From NCBI RefSeq assembly GCF_902170785.1, contig NZ_CABHYG010000014.1:248001-312000 (forward strand): a stretch of 64,000 nt of DNA. The letters run 5' to 3'. The DNA comes from Yersinia proxima. GTDB lineage: Bacteria > Pseudomonadota > Gammaproteobacteria > Enterobacterales > Enterobacteriaceae. A program made the translations under genes and the position numbers. Within the stretch, counting starts at the first letter, position 1. Each line of letters begins with the position of its first letter. Below, one piece after another: positions 30,975-41,297 of the stretch. The notes under the pieces are model-generated. The model saw only the letters and a program-made list of their open reading frames with translations, ran no database searches and was not told where the DNA came from.

Positions 30975-31170
30975 TATACCCTTCATATTTCAAGTTGCAG
31001 CTATGTTGGCTGCTCTCGCTTACCCGAATTACTGACTTGAGTCAGCTCATCGGGATTAATGAACCTCAAAGAGGCTCACCCTACGGGCTAGCATAAATGC
31101 TGTTCAAATCGGTTTTCACCGAGTTGTCACTCCCTTGCCGCCTTCCTGCCTCTTGAAATCTATTGGGTAT
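30975..31170. repeat. ERIC element with about 70-bp insert, glpE-glpG gap
   Basis: The ends (TATACCCTTCATATTTCAAG and TCTTGAAATCTATTGGGTAT) and the core CTTACCCGAATTACTGACTT with AAGTCAGTAATTCGGG-type symmetry are those of ERIC, but the element is 196 bp rather than 127. The extra sequence lies at about 31056-31130, after TCATCGGGATTAATGAA. ERICs with an internal insert of about this size have been reported in yersiniae. The left end supplies the glpG ribosome site. Confidence 0.85.
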
Positions 31171-31222
31171 CACGAGATTTTAATCAAAGTGCTTAAAAAT
31201 ATCACAATCGGATGAATATTAG

Positions 31223-31549
31223 CTAACCGGCTTGTACCACGTCTTGCGGATAGCTTCTTGCCCATGCTTCAAAACCACCATCAATACTATAAACCACCTC
31301 AAAGCCTTGTTGGAGCAGATACTGCGCTGCACCTTTACTACTATTGCCGTGATAGCACATCACCATCACTGGTTGTTCAAAATCAGTCTGTTGCATAAAA
31401 GTATGCAAGCTGCTATTGGTCAGATGAAACGCCTCAGGCGCGTGACCGGCTTCAAAACTTTGCGGATCGCGGATATCAACTAAAACTGCTTTATTTTCTT
31501 TTAGGCGGTTATAGGCCTGCTCAATACTTATTGTTTCAAACTGTTCCAT
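31223..31549 (-). CDS. glpE: thiosulfate sulfurtransferase GlpE (rhodanese)
   Basis: GlpE is a single-domain rhodanese that transfers sulfane sulfur from thiosulfate to cyanide or thioredoxin in vitro. The 108-residue protein matches E. coli GlpE in length. It has [20 protein letters not shown] at about residues 20-39 and the active-site loop [15 protein letters not shown] with the catalytic Cys at about residue 65, ending with [12 protein letters not shown]. It is first of glpEGR, separated from glpG by a 251-bp gap that contains the long ERIC. The 165 bp between it and malT show no clear terminator. Confidence 0.94.
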   Translation of the reverse strand: MEQFETISIEQAYNRLKENKAVLVDIRDPQSFEAGHAPEAFHLTNSSLHTFMQQTDFEQPVMVMCYHGNSSKGAAQYLLQQGFEVVYSIDGGFEAWARSYPQDVVQAG

Positions 31550-31714
31550 ATTGCTGATGACCTTTATCGCAATTGATAATTTAAGCGCGAGATTGTAATC
31601 AATTTTTCATCAATAAAGACCAGTTAAAAAGAATGGTTATTGACAGCTACACCCAACCAGAGAGATAAAAATTAATTTAACTAACTGATATTTAAATAAA
31701 TTAGTATGGGTTTA

Positions 31715-34426
31715 TTAAACATATCCCATCATCTGTAATAAACGTTGCGCTTGCTGCACCGCATCTTGCCGGTGAGCAACCCCCAATTTTTGATACAAAT
31801 TACGAATGTGGGTTTTAATGGTGGTCGCCGCGACATCTAACTCGCTGGCTATCTGGTCGTTGCTGTAACCGGAGTAAATCAGCCCCAAGACCTGCCATTC
31901 CCTTTGGGTCAGCGGGCTGGTGCGGATCAATTCTGGTACTTGTGGGTGAGTTAGCAGCTTATCGACGAAGATCTCATCGAAATGAGCAAATTTATGCCGA
32001 TGATGCTGATTAATGTCTTTCAGAATGCGCTGGGCACGATGCTGCTCTAACTCGGGTAAGGCATTGAGTTGAATCAGCTGGCGTAGCTGTTGCGCCATCG
32101 CTTCACCTTCAATCACAAAATGGCTGATAAAACCGGTGCGGTTGGCGAGTGACAGTGATTCAATCAGCGCTTTTTGCGCCTCACTTTTTCGTTCGGTTTG
32201 CCAGTAAAGAATATTACTTAACAACAGGTTACGGTTAAGATCACTGGTGAGACGCAAGCGGCGGGCATTCTCATTGAGTTCGTCCAGCACCACTTCCGCT
32301 TCATTAAAACGACCCAACATAATCTGTATCCGCGCAATGTTGCGCCACTGGCCCTGCAAAAAGTGGTTATCGGCCATACCCGGTTTTTCGGCCTGACGCA
32401 GCCAATTTGCCGCTGCGGCTTTGTCGCCCGTCATTTGCCAGTGAATAACCCGTGGCTTATCAGCATTGGTAATCCAATCAAGATGATACTGGCTACCATG
32501 TTGCAGTGCCTCGCAGCGCTGAATATACATGTTAGCGTTATCCAAATCACCACGCGCCAATGAGCATTTGGCCAGCATCGCCAGACACTGTAATTGCTGC
32601 TGTGGCTGGTAATTCACCAGAATTTCGATACCTTTACGCGCCGCTTCTTCGGCTTCATCCAGCCGTGACCACGACCACAATACCTGAGAGCGAATGCGCA
32701 ACAGGAATTCGTGCATCGGCAGTTGTTCAAGATGCTGTTCATGAATTAAATCAAAGGCTTTATCTTGTGTTTCATAAGCCGCTTGCAGGAACCCCTGTGC
32801 GATCAGAATTTCACTTTGCTGCAATAATGCCCATAAAGCATAGTGATAGGCTTCGTGGCGGCGTGCCATTTGCTCGGTTTGCTGCATCATTGGCAGCGCG
32901 CGGCTCAACTCCCCTTTGCAATGATGAACTTCGCCGGTGACTGAAGTGGCGACAATACGGCTGTAAAAGTTCGCCATTGGCAGATATTTCAGTGCATCTG
33001 TTGCCAGCTTTTCAGCTTCTTCCGGTTTGCCGGCATTGATGGCCACCTGAGCACGCAAAGCATCGAATTCAGCCCGCAAAATCTCATCAATGGGAATTTT
33101 ACGTTCCTGCATTGCCGATTCGGCGCGCTCAAGCAAGGTGTTAACTTCACCGTAGCGATGCTGGCTTTGTGCCAGCCAGGCCTGTAGCAGCGCCAGTTCA
33201 GGATTTTGTACCAATAAAGAATAGGGCAGCGCGACCAGACATTGTTCCAGCAGGGCTAACTCACTGTGGTTAAACAGCGTCCAGGCGTGTTGCAACAAGA
33301 TATCGCGCAGCATGCCGACATCACCCGCCGCTAATGCATGGTGAATGGCTTCCGCCGGATAGCCCAGCGCCATCCAACCTTCAGCCGCTGCATGGTGCAA
33401 CTCTGGTAACTCTAATGCCAGTTCCCATTGGCAACGCTGGCGCAGGAAAGTGGCGAACAACGGATGGAAACAGAACCATTCGCCGCTATCATCCATGCGA
33501 TGAATAAATAAGCCCTGGCGCTCCAACTCTTCCAGCCGTTGCTGGCCGTTATCTTCGCCGGTCAGGCGCACAATCAGAGCATCATTCATTGAGCGCAAAA
33601 CCGAACAACGCAGCAGAAAGGCGCGTGCATCGCTATCGACCTGATCCAGCACTTCATCGACCAGATAGTCTGACAAATGGCTGGCATTTAGACCTGCCAG
33701 TCGTTTTGCTGATTTTTGTGCTGAGGAGTTAGGCTGGCGAGATGATAACGCGATCAATTGCAGCGCCGTCGCCCAGCCTTCAACTTCATCACACAGGCGG
33801 CTGCTATCACCTTGTTCCAGCGGCACGGAGAGGCGGCAATCGAAGAATTGCTGCGCTTCCTGATGGTTAAATGCCAACTGCTGCATACCTAATTCCAACA
33901 ACTGGTCGCGAACTCGCAAGTTGGCAATCCCCAGTGGCGGCAAGGTACGCGACAGCATAATCAATGTCAGATTTTCTGGCTGATGACGCAGGAAAAAACG
34001 CATGGCTTCATGAATGGCATCATTGGTAATCAAATGATAATCATCAATAACCAGATACAGCGGGCCATCCCACTCGGACAGCTCGATAAATAATTGTGCG
34101 AACAGCGCAGAGAGGCTGGCATATTGATGCTTTTGGCTTATGGCCTCACTTTTGCTGCAATGGCCTCGGGTCGCCAATTGGATCGCTGCCACCAAATAGG
34201 TCGCAAAACGTTCAGGCTGATTGTCACTTTCATCGAGAGAATACCACCCGAGATCGGACTGATCGGCTGCCCACTGAGCGATCAACGTCGTTTTACCATA
34301 CCCCGCCGGGCAATTTATTAAGGTCAGACGGTAATTTGCGACACCCGATAACTTAACTAACAAGCGATCACGTATCACGGTATTTTGCAGCCGTACCGGG
34401 CGGCTCAGTTTTGATGGGATCAGCAT
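31715..34426 (-). CDS. malT: maltose regulon activator MalT
   Basis: MalT activates the maltose genes when bound to ATP and maltotriose. The 903-residue STAND-type protein starts with [20 protein letters not shown], has a Walker A loop [14 protein letters not shown] (about residues 39-52) and the Walker B region [12 protein letters not shown] long helical repeat domain that senses maltotriose follows, then a C-terminal LuxR helix-turn-helix with [20 protein letters not shown] and [16 protein letters not shown] (about residues 835-880). Length matches E. coli (901). It is divergent from malPQ, the classical arrangement, with a shared CRP site between them. Confidence 0.96.
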   Translation of the reverse strand: MLIPSKLSRPVRLQNTVIRDRLLVKLSGVANYRLTLINCPAGYGKTTLIAQWAADQSDLGWYSLDESDNQPERFATYLVAAIQLATRGHCSKSEAISQKHQYASLSALFAQLFIELSEWDGPLYLVIDDYHLITNDAIHEAMRFFLRHQPENLTLIMLSRTLPPLGIANLRVRDQLLELGMQQLAFNHQEAQQFFDCRLSVPLEQGDSSRLCDEVEGWATALQLIALSSRQPNSSAQKSAKRLAGLNASHLSDYLVDEVLDQVDSDARAFLLRCSVLRSMNDALIVRLTGEDNGQQRLEELERQGLFIHRMDDSGEWFCFHPLFATFLRQRCQWELALELPELHHAAAEGWMALGYPAEAIHHALAAGDVGMLRDILLQHAWTLFNHSELALLEQCLVALPYSLLVQNPELALLQAWLAQSQHRYGEVNTLLERAESAMQERKIPIDEILRAEFDALRAQVAINAGKPEEAEKLATDALKYLPMANFYSRIVATSVTGEVHHCKGELSRALPMMQQTEQMARRHEAYHYALWALLQQSEILIAQGFLQAAYETQDKAFDLIHEQHLEQLPMHEFLLRIRSQVLWSWSRLDEAEEAARKGIEILVNYQPQQQLQCLAMLAKCSLARGDLDNANMYIQRCEALQHGSQYHLDWITNADKPRVIHWQMTGDKAAAANWLRQAEKPGMADNHFLQGQWRNIARIQIMLGRFNEAEVVLDELNENARRLRLTSDLNRNLLLSNILYWQTERKSEAQKALIESLSLANRTGFISHFVIEGEAMAQQLRQLIQLNALPELEQHRAQRILKDINQHHRHKFAHFDEIFVDKLLTHPQVPELIRTSPLTQREWQVLGLIYSGYSNDQIASELDVAATTIKTHIRNLYQKLGVAHRQDAVQQAQRLLQMMGYV

Positions 34427-34606
34427 GCTATGTCCGGTTTTAAAGAGATCCGGTGAGAAGACGTCCTGGCGATTGATATGTCCATTTGTAGGAAGTTGTT
34501 ACAGGCATTCATAAGAGTAATTATTTTTAGCCTCGTAATTAATCAGCACTGCTAAGGTCTGATAACAGCCATCTTATTGCAATAGAGTTAATGTTTCCTA
34601 TGGCTG

Positions 34607-34628
34607 TAAGTTGCACCGGATCACAATT
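34607..34628. promoter_or_regulatory. CRP site in the malT-malP control region
   Basis: On the minus strand, 34625-34610 read TGTGA-TCCGGT-GCAAC. The E. coli malT CRP site has the same form, a perfect TGTGA followed by six bases and GCAA. The site is about 185 bp from the malT start and 120 bp from malP. cAMP-CRP activation of malT is established in E. coli; here it is inferred by motif and position. Confidence 0.6.
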
Positions 34629-34644
34629 TTAGCTACGCCCTGCG

Positions 34645-34677
34645 ACTCATCCCCAGCTAATCGTCCGGCAGGATGAT
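34645..34677. promoter_or_regulatory. MalT boxes upstream of malP
   Basis: The complement of 34645-34654 reads GGGGATGAGT, matching nine of ten bases of the MalT box (GGGGA, G or T, GAGG). A weaker direct-strand copy, GCAGGATGAT, lies at 34668-34677. They are 70-100 bp upstream of the malP start codon, in the right region for MalT-dependent control of malPQ. The first is a good match; the second is tentative. Confidence 0.5.
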
Positions 34678-34744
34678 GCTCTTGTCAGTTCTCATTGGCA
34701 GGATAAGGGTAAAATTACCCCACTCACAGGATAGAGACCTCCCT

Positions 34745-37150
34745 ATGTCACAGCCTATGCTTAAAAAGGACGATTTTCTGGCCGCACTTGCCCGCCAGTG
34801 GCAGCGCTTTGGCTTAACCTCCGCTCAGCAAATGACCCAACACCAATGGTGGGAAGCGGTCAGTGCAGCATTAGCCGAGCAGTTATCTGCTCAGCCCGCC
34901 CCCGGTAAAGCCAAAAAAGTACAGCGCCATGTTAACTACATTTCAATGGAGTTTTTAATTGGGCGTTTAACCGCTAATAACCTGATTAACTTGGGTTGGT
35001 ATGACCAGGTAGAGGCGCTGTTAGCTGAGCAGCAGGTTAATCTAAGTGACCTGTTAGAGCAGGAAACCGACCCGGCATTGGGTAATGGTGGCTTGGGGCG
35101 TCTGGCAGCTTGTTTCCTTGATTCGATGGCGACAGTTGAGCAACCCGCCACCGGTTATGGTCTGAATTATCAATACGGTTTGTTCCGCCAATCTTTCAGT
35201 GAATGTAAGCAGCAGGAAGCGCCGGATAATTGGCAGCGCGAGAGCTACCCGTGGTTCCGCCACAATGCCGCGCTGGCGGTGGATGTCGGTTTTGGTGGCA
35301 AGCTGGAGAAACAAGCGGATGGCCGTCAGCTATGGCGTCCGGCCTTTACCTTACGTGGCGAAGCCTGGGATTTACCGGTGCTGGGCTTTCGTAACGGCGT
35401 CACTCAGCCATTGCGCTTATGGCAAGCAACTCACCAGCATCCATTTGATTTAACAAACTTTAATGACGGTAAATTCTTACTGGCCGAAAAAAACGGTGTT
35501 GAAGCAGAAAAGCTGACTAAAGTGCTGTATCCGAATGACAACCATCTGGCCGGTAAGCGCCTGCGGTTGATGCAACAATATTTCCAGTGCGCTTGTTCGG
35601 TGGCGGATATCTTACGTAAGCACCATTTGGCAGGCCGCAAGCTGGCTGAACTGCCGGATTATGAAGTTATTCAGTTGAATGATACCCACCCGACTATCGC
35701 CATTCCTGAAATGCTGCGCGTATTGTTGGATGAGCATCAGTTGAGCTGGGATGCGGCTTGGGCTATCACCAGTAAAACCTTCGCCTATACCAACCACACC
35801 TTGATGCCAGAAGCTCTTGAGTGCTGGGATGAAAAACTGGTGCGCAGCTTGCTGCCACGTCATTTTGTCATCATCAAGCAGATCAATGCGCAATTTAAGA
35901 AGTTGGTCGATAAGCAATGGCCGGGCGATGAAGAAGTTTGGGCCAAGCTGGCAGTCCACCATAATAAGCAGGTGCGGATGGCCAATCTGTGCGTGGTCAG
36001 CGGCTTTGCGGTCAATGGTGTCGCGCAGTTGCACTCAGATTTGGTTATCAAAGATTTATTCCCTGAATACTACCAGTTGTGGCCAAATAAATTCCACAAC
36101 GTTACCAATGGCATAACACCACGTCGCTGGTTGAAGCAATGTAACCCGGCACTGTCTGGTTTGATTGATGACACATTAAAAGTGGAATGGGCGAATGATC
36201 TGGATGCATTAGCCGGGCTTGAGCCTTATGCCGAAGATAAGGCTTTCCGCACTCGCTATCAGCAGATCAAATACGACAATAAAGTTAAGTTAGCTGAATA
36301 TGTTAAGCGCGTGATGGGGATAACCATTAACCCGGATGCCATCTTTGATGTGCAGATTAAGCGCTTGCATGAATATAAACGTCAGCACTTGAACCTGTTG
36401 CATATTCTGTCGCTGTATCGCCAGATCCGCGACAACCCAAATCTGGACATCGCTCCACGTGTGTTCCTGTTTGGCGCTAAAGCAGCTCCGGGCTATTATT
36501 TAGCCAAGAATATTATTTATGCAATTAATCAGGCTGCTGAGAAGATCAATAACGATCCGATCGTTAAAGATCGCCTGAAAGTGGTATTTATCCCTGATTA
36601 CAAAGTTTCGGTTGCCGAGTTGATGATCCCAGCGGCGGATGTGTCCGAGCAGATTTCAACTGCGGGTAAAGAAGCCTCCGGCACCGGCAATATGAAACTG
36701 GCACTGAATGGTGCATTGACGGTGGGTACTCTGGATGGTGCTAATGTCGAGATTGCTGAACAGGTGGGTGATGAGAATATCTTTATTTTCGGCAACACTG
36801 TTGAACAGGTAAAAGCTATTCTGGCGAAAGGTTATAAGCCACAGACTTATTTGAAAGCTGACGCGCATCTGAAAAGCATTCTGGATGAGCTGGCCAGCGG
36901 TGCATTTAGCCAAGGTGATAAGCACGCATTTGACATGATGTTGCATAGCTTGTTGGAAGGGGGCGACCCTTATCTGGTACTGGCTGATTTTGCTTCATAT
37001 TGTCAGGCACAGCAGCAAATTGATGCCCTGTACCGCGATAAGGATGAATGGACCCGCCGTACCATTCTTAACACTGCACGGGTAGGGATGTTCAGTTCTG
37101 ACCGTTCAATTCGCGATTATCAAACGCGGATCTGGCAAGCTAAACGTTAA
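34745..37150 (+). CDS. malP: maltodextrin phosphorylase MalP
   Basis: MalP phosphorolyses linear maltodextrins to glucose-1-phosphate in the cytoplasm. The 801-residue GT35 protein resembles E. coli MalP (797) from the N-terminal [20 protein letters not shown]. It has [70 protein letters not shown], and the PLP lysine in [19 protein letters not shown] (about residue 645). An earlier in-frame start at 34673 is rejected because it lies in the MalT-box region and is not shared with the family. malQ follows after 12 bp. Confidence 0.96.
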   Translation: MSQPMLKKDDFLAALARQWQRFGLTSAQQMTQHQWWEAVSAALAEQLSAQPAPGKAKKVQRHVNYISMEFLIGRLTANNLINLGWYDQVEALLAEQQVNLSDLLEQETDPALGNGGLGRLAACFLDSMATVEQPATGYGLNYQYGLFRQSFSECKQQEAPDNWQRESYPWFRHNAALAVDVGFGGKLEKQADGRQLWRPAFTLRGEAWDLPVLGFRNGVTQPLRLWQATHQHPFDLTNFNDGKFLLAEKNGVEAEKLTKVLYPNDNHLAGKRLRLMQQYFQCACSVADILRKHHLAGRKLAELPDYEVIQLNDTHPTIAIPEMLRVLLDEHQLSWDAAWAITSKTFAYTNHTLMPEALECWDEKLVRSLLPRHFVIIKQINAQFKKLVDKQWPGDEEVWAKLAVHHNKQVRMANLCVVSGFAVNGVAQLHSDLVIKDLFPEYYQLWPNKFHNVTNGITPRRWLKQCNPALSGLIDDTLKVEWANDLDALAGLEPYAEDKAFRTRYQQIKYDNKVKLAEYVKRVMGITINPDAIFDVQIKRLHEYKRQHLNLLHILSLYRQIRDNPNLDIAPRVFLFGAKAAPGYYLAKNIIYAINQAAEKINNDPIVKDRLKVVFIPDYKVSVAELMIPAADVSEQISTAGKEASGTGNMKLALNGALTVGTLDGANVEIAEQVGDENIFIFGNTVEQVKAILAKGYKPQTYLKADAHLKSILDELASGAFSQGDKHAFDMMLHSLLEGGDPYLVLADFASYCQAQQQIDALYRDKDEWTRRTILNTARVGMFSSDRSIRDYQTRIWQAKR

Positions 37151-37162
37151 GGAGAAGACTGC

Positions 37163-39259
37163 ATGGATCGTAAATCGCTCGATCAAGCAGCGACACTGGC
37201 AGGGATTGCCGCCAACTATATTAATGCGCATGGTAAGTCGCAGGCTATTTCGGCACAAACCAAGCAGCAGTTGTTGGCGGCCATGGGGCGCACCAGTGTG
37301 CCCCCAGATTCTCAGACAGAAAAAGCACCATTACCACCGGTAAAAATATTTACTTTTGGCAGCGCAATGCAGCTGCCAATGGCGGGTTCAGGCGATTATC
37401 ACTGGCAGTTACAGACCGAAAAAGGTGATTTGCATCAGGGGCGTATCAGTGCCAAAAAAACGCTGACATTGCCGGCTTCACTGCCGCAAGGCTATCACCG
37501 CTTGGTATTGGAACAAGGCTTACAGCAGTGGCAGTGCTCGGTTATCGTCGCTCCGAAACGTTGCTATGAGCCAGATGCCCTGTTGGCGGGGAAAAAACTC
37601 TGGGGAGCCTGTGTTCAGCTCTATACCCTGCGTTCTGAACACAATTGGGGTATCGGTGATTTTGGCGACCTCAATCAGATGTTGGAGCAGGTCGGTGAGC
37701 GCGGTGGGGCTTTTATTGGGCTTAACCCGATTCATGCGCTATATCCGGCCAATCCACACAGTGCCAGCCCTTACAGTCCTTCTTCCCGGCGCTGGCTGAA
37801 TGTGATTTATATTGATGTCAATCGCGTGGATGAATTCCAGCATAGCGAGGCAGCGCAGACCTGGTGGCATCAGCCCGAGACACAAAGCGCGCTGGCGAAA
37901 GCGCGTGCCAGTGAATGGGTTGATTATCCGCAGGTCATGCAGCTCAAGTTGACCGCTTTGCGTTTGGCTTTCCCGCTTTTTACGGCGCGTAAAACCAAAG
38001 ATGCTCGGGTACAGGCATTCCATCGTTTTGTTGAACAGGGTGGAAGCAGCCTGCATCAACAGGCCGCTTTTGATGCTTTGCATGCTCATTTAAGTAAAAA
38101 CGACCCCATGATGTGGGGCTGGCCGGTGTGGCCGGAAAAATATCGTGATGGGCACAGCAGTGCTGTGGCTGATTTCTGTCGTGAGCATGCTGATGAAGTG
38201 AACTTCTATCTGTGGCTACAGTGGTTGGCGGCCAGCCAGTTTGAGGACTGCTTCCGTGCCAGTCAAACACGGAAAATGCCGTTGGGGTTGTATCGCGATT
38301 TGGCAGTAGGTGTTGCAGAAGGCGGTGCTGAAACCTGGTGTGATCGCGAGTTATATTGCCTTAAAGCCTCAGTGGGGGCGCCACCCGATATTTTAGGGCC
38401 ATTGGGTCAGAACTGGGGGTTGCCACCAATGGACCCACACGTCATGGCGGCACGCGCTTATCAGCCTTTTATTGATTTATTGCGGGCTAATATGGCCAGT
38501 TGTGGCGCGCTGCGTATTGATCACGTGATGGCGTTATTGCGTCTGTGGTGGATTCCTTACGGCCAAACGGCGGATCAAGGGGCTTATGTCAAATACCCGG
38601 TCGATGATCTGCTGGCGATATTAGCGTTAGAAAGCCAGCGCCATCGCTGCATGGTGATTGGTGAAGATTTAGGCACGGTGCCGGTTGAGATTGTCGGTAA
38701 GCTGCGCGACAGCGGAGTGTATTCCTATAAAGTGCTCTATTTTGAGCATGACAGCGAAAACATTTTCCGCGCACCACAGTCTTATCCGGTACAAGCGATG
38801 GCAACCATCACCACTCATGATCTGCCGACGCTGCGCGGTTATTGGCAAAGTGATGATTTGACGTTGGGAAATAAGCTGGGGCTATACCCGGACCAACAGA
38901 TATTGAAACAGCTTTATCTTGATAGGGAACGTGCGAAACAAGGCTTGCTGGAAGGGTTGCATCATTATGATTGCGTGCCTAAGAAAGTGGGTCATAAAGC
39001 GTCGTTGCTGTCGATGAGCCCGGTTCTTAATCGTGGATTGCAGCGCTATGTTGCCGACAGTGCCAGTGCATTATTGGGTTTGCAGCCGGAAGATTGGCTG
39101 GATATGGCCACCCCAGTGAACATTCCTGGCACCAGTGATGAATATCCAAACTGGCGGCGAAAGTTGACGGCAACATTGGAAGAGATGTTTGCCGATGACC
39201 AGGTTAATCGTTTATTGAAAGATTTGGATAAGCGCCGCAAGAATGTTTCAGCGGGGTGA
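37163..39259 (+). CDS. malQ: 4-alpha-glucanotransferase MalQ (amylomaltase)
   Basis: MalQ transfers glucan chains between maltodextrins, making them long enough for MalP and releasing glucose. The 698-residue GH77 protein has an N-terminal region typical of enterobacterial MalQ and then a barrel with WGACVQLYTLRSEHNWGIGD, LNPIHALYPANPHSASPYSP, the catalytic Asp in CGALRIDHVMALLRLWWIP, the acid/base Glu in VIGEDLGTVP, and TTHDLPTLRGYW. AAGGAGAAG lies before the ATG. It forms an operon with malP. Confidence 0.96.
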   Translation: MDRKSLDQAATLAGIAANYINAHGKSQAISAQTKQQLLAAMGRTSVPPDSQTEKAPLPPVKIFTFGSAMQLPMAGSGDYHWQLQTEKGDLHQGRISAKKTLTLPASLPQGYHRLVLEQGLQQWQCSVIVAPKRCYEPDALLAGKKLWGACVQLYTLRSEHNWGIGDFGDLNQMLEQVGERGGAFIGLNPIHALYPANPHSASPYSPSSRRWLNVIYIDVNRVDEFQHSEAAQTWWHQPETQSALAKARASEWVDYPQVMQLKLTALRLAFPLFTARKTKDARVQAFHRFVEQGGSSLHQQAAFDALHAHLSKNDPMMWGWPVWPEKYRDGHSSAVADFCREHADEVNFYLWLQWLAASQFEDCFRASQTRKMPLGLYRDLAVGVAEGGAETWCDRELYCLKASVGAPPDILGPLGQNWGLPPMDPHVMAARAYQPFIDLLRANMASCGALRIDHVMALLRLWWIPYGQTADQGAYVKYPVDDLLAILALESQRHRCMVIGEDLGTVPVEIVGKLRDSGVYSYKVLYFEHDSENIFRAPQSYPVQAMATITTHDLPTLRGYWQSDDLTLGNKLGLYPDQQILKQLYLDRERAKQGLLEGLHHYDCVPKKVGHKASLLSMSPVLNRGLQRYVADSASALLGLQPEDWLDMATPVNIPGTSDEYPNWRRKLTATLEEMFADDQVNRLLKDLDKRRKNVSAG

Positions 39260-39291
39260 TTCCCAGGTGATTCAGGAAAAATATAAGAAGC

Positions 39292-39315
39292 AAAAAGGGG
39301 GATAAATCCCCCTTT
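39292..39315. terminator. hairpin after malQ
   Basis: AAAGGGGGA pairs with TCCCCCTTT around TAAA (9 bp, 39294-39315). The T tract is on the minus strand (five A at 39292-39296), while the plus side reads TTTATATG, so it is better as a terminator of leftward transcription from nfuA, although it also sits 33 bp after malQ. Confidence 0.55.
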
Positions 39316-39456
39316 ATATGATGACAAAAGCAACAATAAAGCCGATGAGCCAAGGGTTTACCGTACTTGGGAGCACTCCGGCGGCCTAAGCCGCTGCGAC
39401 CCCAATGATACGTTTCCCCTTAGTTTGGCATCTGATTTTGTCAGCATTGATAACGA
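39316..39456. other. unassigned sequence between malQ and tandem ERICs
   Basis: About 140 bp with no open reading frame or recognised operator. It is GC-richer than other gaps here and contains small complementary words, such as GCGGC-CTAA-GCCGC near 39381 and TTGGG facing CCCCAA, that could fold. I cannot assign it. Confidence 0.3.
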
Positions 39457-39582
39457 TATTAGCCAAAGTCATTGGTGTTACAGCAAGGCAGCAAACGAGC
39501 AAATCCCTATGAGCTGACTCAGGTCAGTGGTTCGGGTGCGCGAGCGCAGCTAACACAGCTGTAGCACCAGAGACGGAGGATA
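39457..39582. repeat. ERIC-like element, first of a tandem pair
   Basis: About 126 bp with the ERIC core GAGCTGACTCAGGTCAGTGG followed by TTCGGGTGCGCGAGCGCAGC, preceded by AAGGCAGCAAACGAG. The ends (TATTAGCCAAAGTCATTGG and GACGGAGGATA) are diverged from standard ERIC ends. It is followed after 19 bp by a second copy in the same orientation with period 145. Confidence 0.8.
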
Positions 39583-39601
39583 AGGTTTGTTAGCCGTCTA
39601 A

Positions 39602-39727
39602 TATTAGCCAAAGTCATTGGTGTTACAGCAAGGCAGCAAACGAGCAAATCCCGATGAGCTGACTTAGGTCAGTGATTCGGGTGCGCGAGCGCAGCTAACA
39701 CAGCTGTAGCGCCAAGGACGCAGGGTA
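39602..39727. repeat. ERIC-like element, second of a tandem pair
   Basis: This copy aligns without gaps to the one at 39457-39582 and differs at about ten positions, most in the last 20 bases. It ends two bases before the stop codon of nfuA (39729-39731), so the 3' untranslated part of the nfuA mRNA would consist of two ERIC hairpins in series. Confidence 0.8.
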
Positions 39728-39728
39728 A

Positions 39729-40304
39729 TTAGTAATAAGAGTGCTCGCCGCGCTGATGCTCGGTCAAATCTCTCACACCTTTCAATTCTGGGAATTTCTG
39801 CAACAGCTCTTTCTCGATGCCTTCTTTCAAGGTCACATCGACCATAGAACAGCCGTTACAACCGCCACCGAATTGCAGGATAGCTAACCCATCTGGCGTG
39901 ATTTCCATTAAGGTAACACGACCACCGTGACCAGCTAACTGCGGGTTAATCTGCGATTGCAGAACATACTCAACCCGCTCCATCAGCGGAGCGTTATCAT
40001 CCACTTTACGCATTTTGGCGTTAGGCGCTTTCAGCGTTAGCTGTGAACCTAACTGGTCAGTGACGAAATCGATTTCAGCATCTTCCAGATAAGGTTTGCT
40101 CAGCTCATCAATATAGGCTGATAACTGCTCGAATTTCAGTTCGGTATCTGTTGCTTCAACGGCATCCGGTGGGCAGTAAGACACGCCGCATTCAGCGGTT
40201 GGTGTTCCGGGGTTGATAACAAAGACGCGGATTTGGGTGCCTTCTTCTTGATTTGCCAACAGTTTGGCGAAATGAGATTGTGCTGCGTCTGTTATTGTGA
40301 TCAT
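39729..40304 (-). CDS. nfuA: Fe/S biogenesis protein NfuA
   Basis: NfuA carries [4Fe-4S] clusters to target enzymes, notably under oxidative stress and iron limitation. The 191-residue protein equals E. coli NfuA in length. It has a degenerate A-type carrier domain ([20 protein letters not shown], residues 3-22) lacking the usual three Cys, then a Nfu domain with the cluster-binding motif [15 protein letters not shown], whose two Cys are at about residues 149 and 152. It is downstream of gntX on the same strand, the E. coli order. Confidence 0.95.
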   Translation of the reverse strand: MITITDAAQSHFAKLLANQEEGTQIRVFVINPGTPTAECGVSYCPPDAVEATDTELKFEQLSAYIDELSKPYLEDAEIDFVTDQLGSQLTLKAPNAKMRKVDDNAPLMERVEYVLQSQINPQLAGHGGRVTLMEITPDGLAILQFGGGCNGCSMVDVTLKEGIEKELLQKFPELKGVRDLTEHQRGEHSYY

Positions 40305-40363
40305 GGCATCTGCTCAATAGTTGACTACTCTTGTCGGTTATAATACGCCCATTGTTAGGGTGA

Positions 40364-41047
40364 CTACAAGGTTCGGCAGATACACCAAACCTGTAATGAG
40401 GCGATCCCCTCAGCCCATAGTAGTTTGGCAATCTCATTCACAGTACTGCCAGTTGTCACAACATCATCCAGCAAAGCAATATGTTGGCCACGAACTGGCT
40501 CCATGCAGCGGAATATTCCCTGCATGTTTTTGCGCCGTGCTGCGGCTTTTAATTGTTGTTGAGGGGGAGTCACGCGAATACGCCGTAAAGTGGAATTGCT
40601 GTAATGGCAGCTGAGCCAGCGTGCTAATGGCCGCGCTAATAAATCTGTTTGATTATATCCGCGTCGCCAACAGCGCCAGCGGTGCAGCGGCACACTGATA
40701 ATTCTGTCTGGTTTGATGACTTTTCCATGCCGTTTGGCATCAAGCCAGCGCAGCAATAACAAACGAGCCAATACCGGTGCCAGTGTGGTAATCCCGTTAA
40801 ATTTTAGCTTTTTTATCAACCCATCCAATGGGGGAGCATAATCACTGACAAAGATAGTCCCCATCCAGCGCGGTGGTTGTTTCAGGCAACGGCCACAAGG
40901 TAAAACAGTATTGCTACAAGGTAAGCCGCAGTAAAAGCAGCAGGGCGGTAATGGGGGGAAGTGGCGGCGGCAGTAACAACAAATACCGTGCTTTGGATGA
41001 TATAGCGGTTGCTGGCATAGCCAACAAGGGCTGACGATTGTTAGCAT
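40364..41047 (-). CDS. gntX: ComF-family phosphoribosyltransferase-like protein GntX
   Basis: The 227-residue protein matches E. coli GntX (YhgH), related to ComF and needed for use of DNA as a nutrient in E. coli; its biochemical role is unclear. The N terminus holds a cysteine cluster (CWLCQQPLYHPKHGICCYC, then CCFYCGLPC and CGRC, residues 8-57), probably metal-binding. The C terminus has the PRPP-binding motif ALLDDVVTTGSTVNEIAKLL. AAGGAAG supports the ATG at 41047, which gives the E. coli length; a longer reading to 41119 would run into ERIC sequence. It precedes nfuA and is divergent from bioH. Confidence 0.9.
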   Translation of the reverse strand: MLTIVSPCWLCQQPLYHPKHGICCYCRRHFPPLPPCCFYCGLPCSNTVLPCGRCLKQPPRWMGTIFVSDYAPPLDGLIKKLKFNGITTLAPVLARLLLLRWLDAKRHGKVIKPDRIISVPLHRWRCWRRGYNQTDLLARPLARWLSCHYSNSTLRRIRVTPPQQQLKAAARRKNMQGIFRCMEPVRGQHIALLDDVVTTGSTVNEIAKLLWAEGIASLQVWCICRTL

Positions 41048-41062
41048 AGTTATCTTCCTTAA

Positions 41063-41205
41063 ATACCCTTCGTTCTTGCAGCCGCAGGGGTGTTGGCTGC
41101 GTGTACTCACCCGAATCACTTACTGGTTGTTGAACTTAAAATAAATAGACTCATCGGGATGAGTTATCTTGTCGCCTACCTGCAACTCCAATTACTTTGG
41201 GTATA
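41063..41205. repeat. ERIC element with small insert, gntX-bioH gap
   Basis: ERIC ends (ATACCCTTCGTTCTTGCAGC and CAACTCCAATTACTTTGGGT) and the core CTCACCCGAATCACTTACTG facing GACTCATCGGGATGAG are visible. About 16 extra bases separate the core halves (TTGAACTTAAAATAAA region), making it 143 bp. It lies in the divergent gap, close to the gntX start. Confidence 0.8.
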
Positions 41206-41297
41206 TGCTTTATTTCCATTAAACAATTGAATCCGGCAAGATGCCTGACATGGCTGCTAGCACGATTGCAATTTAGGATTGGTCAGGATACTAACGT

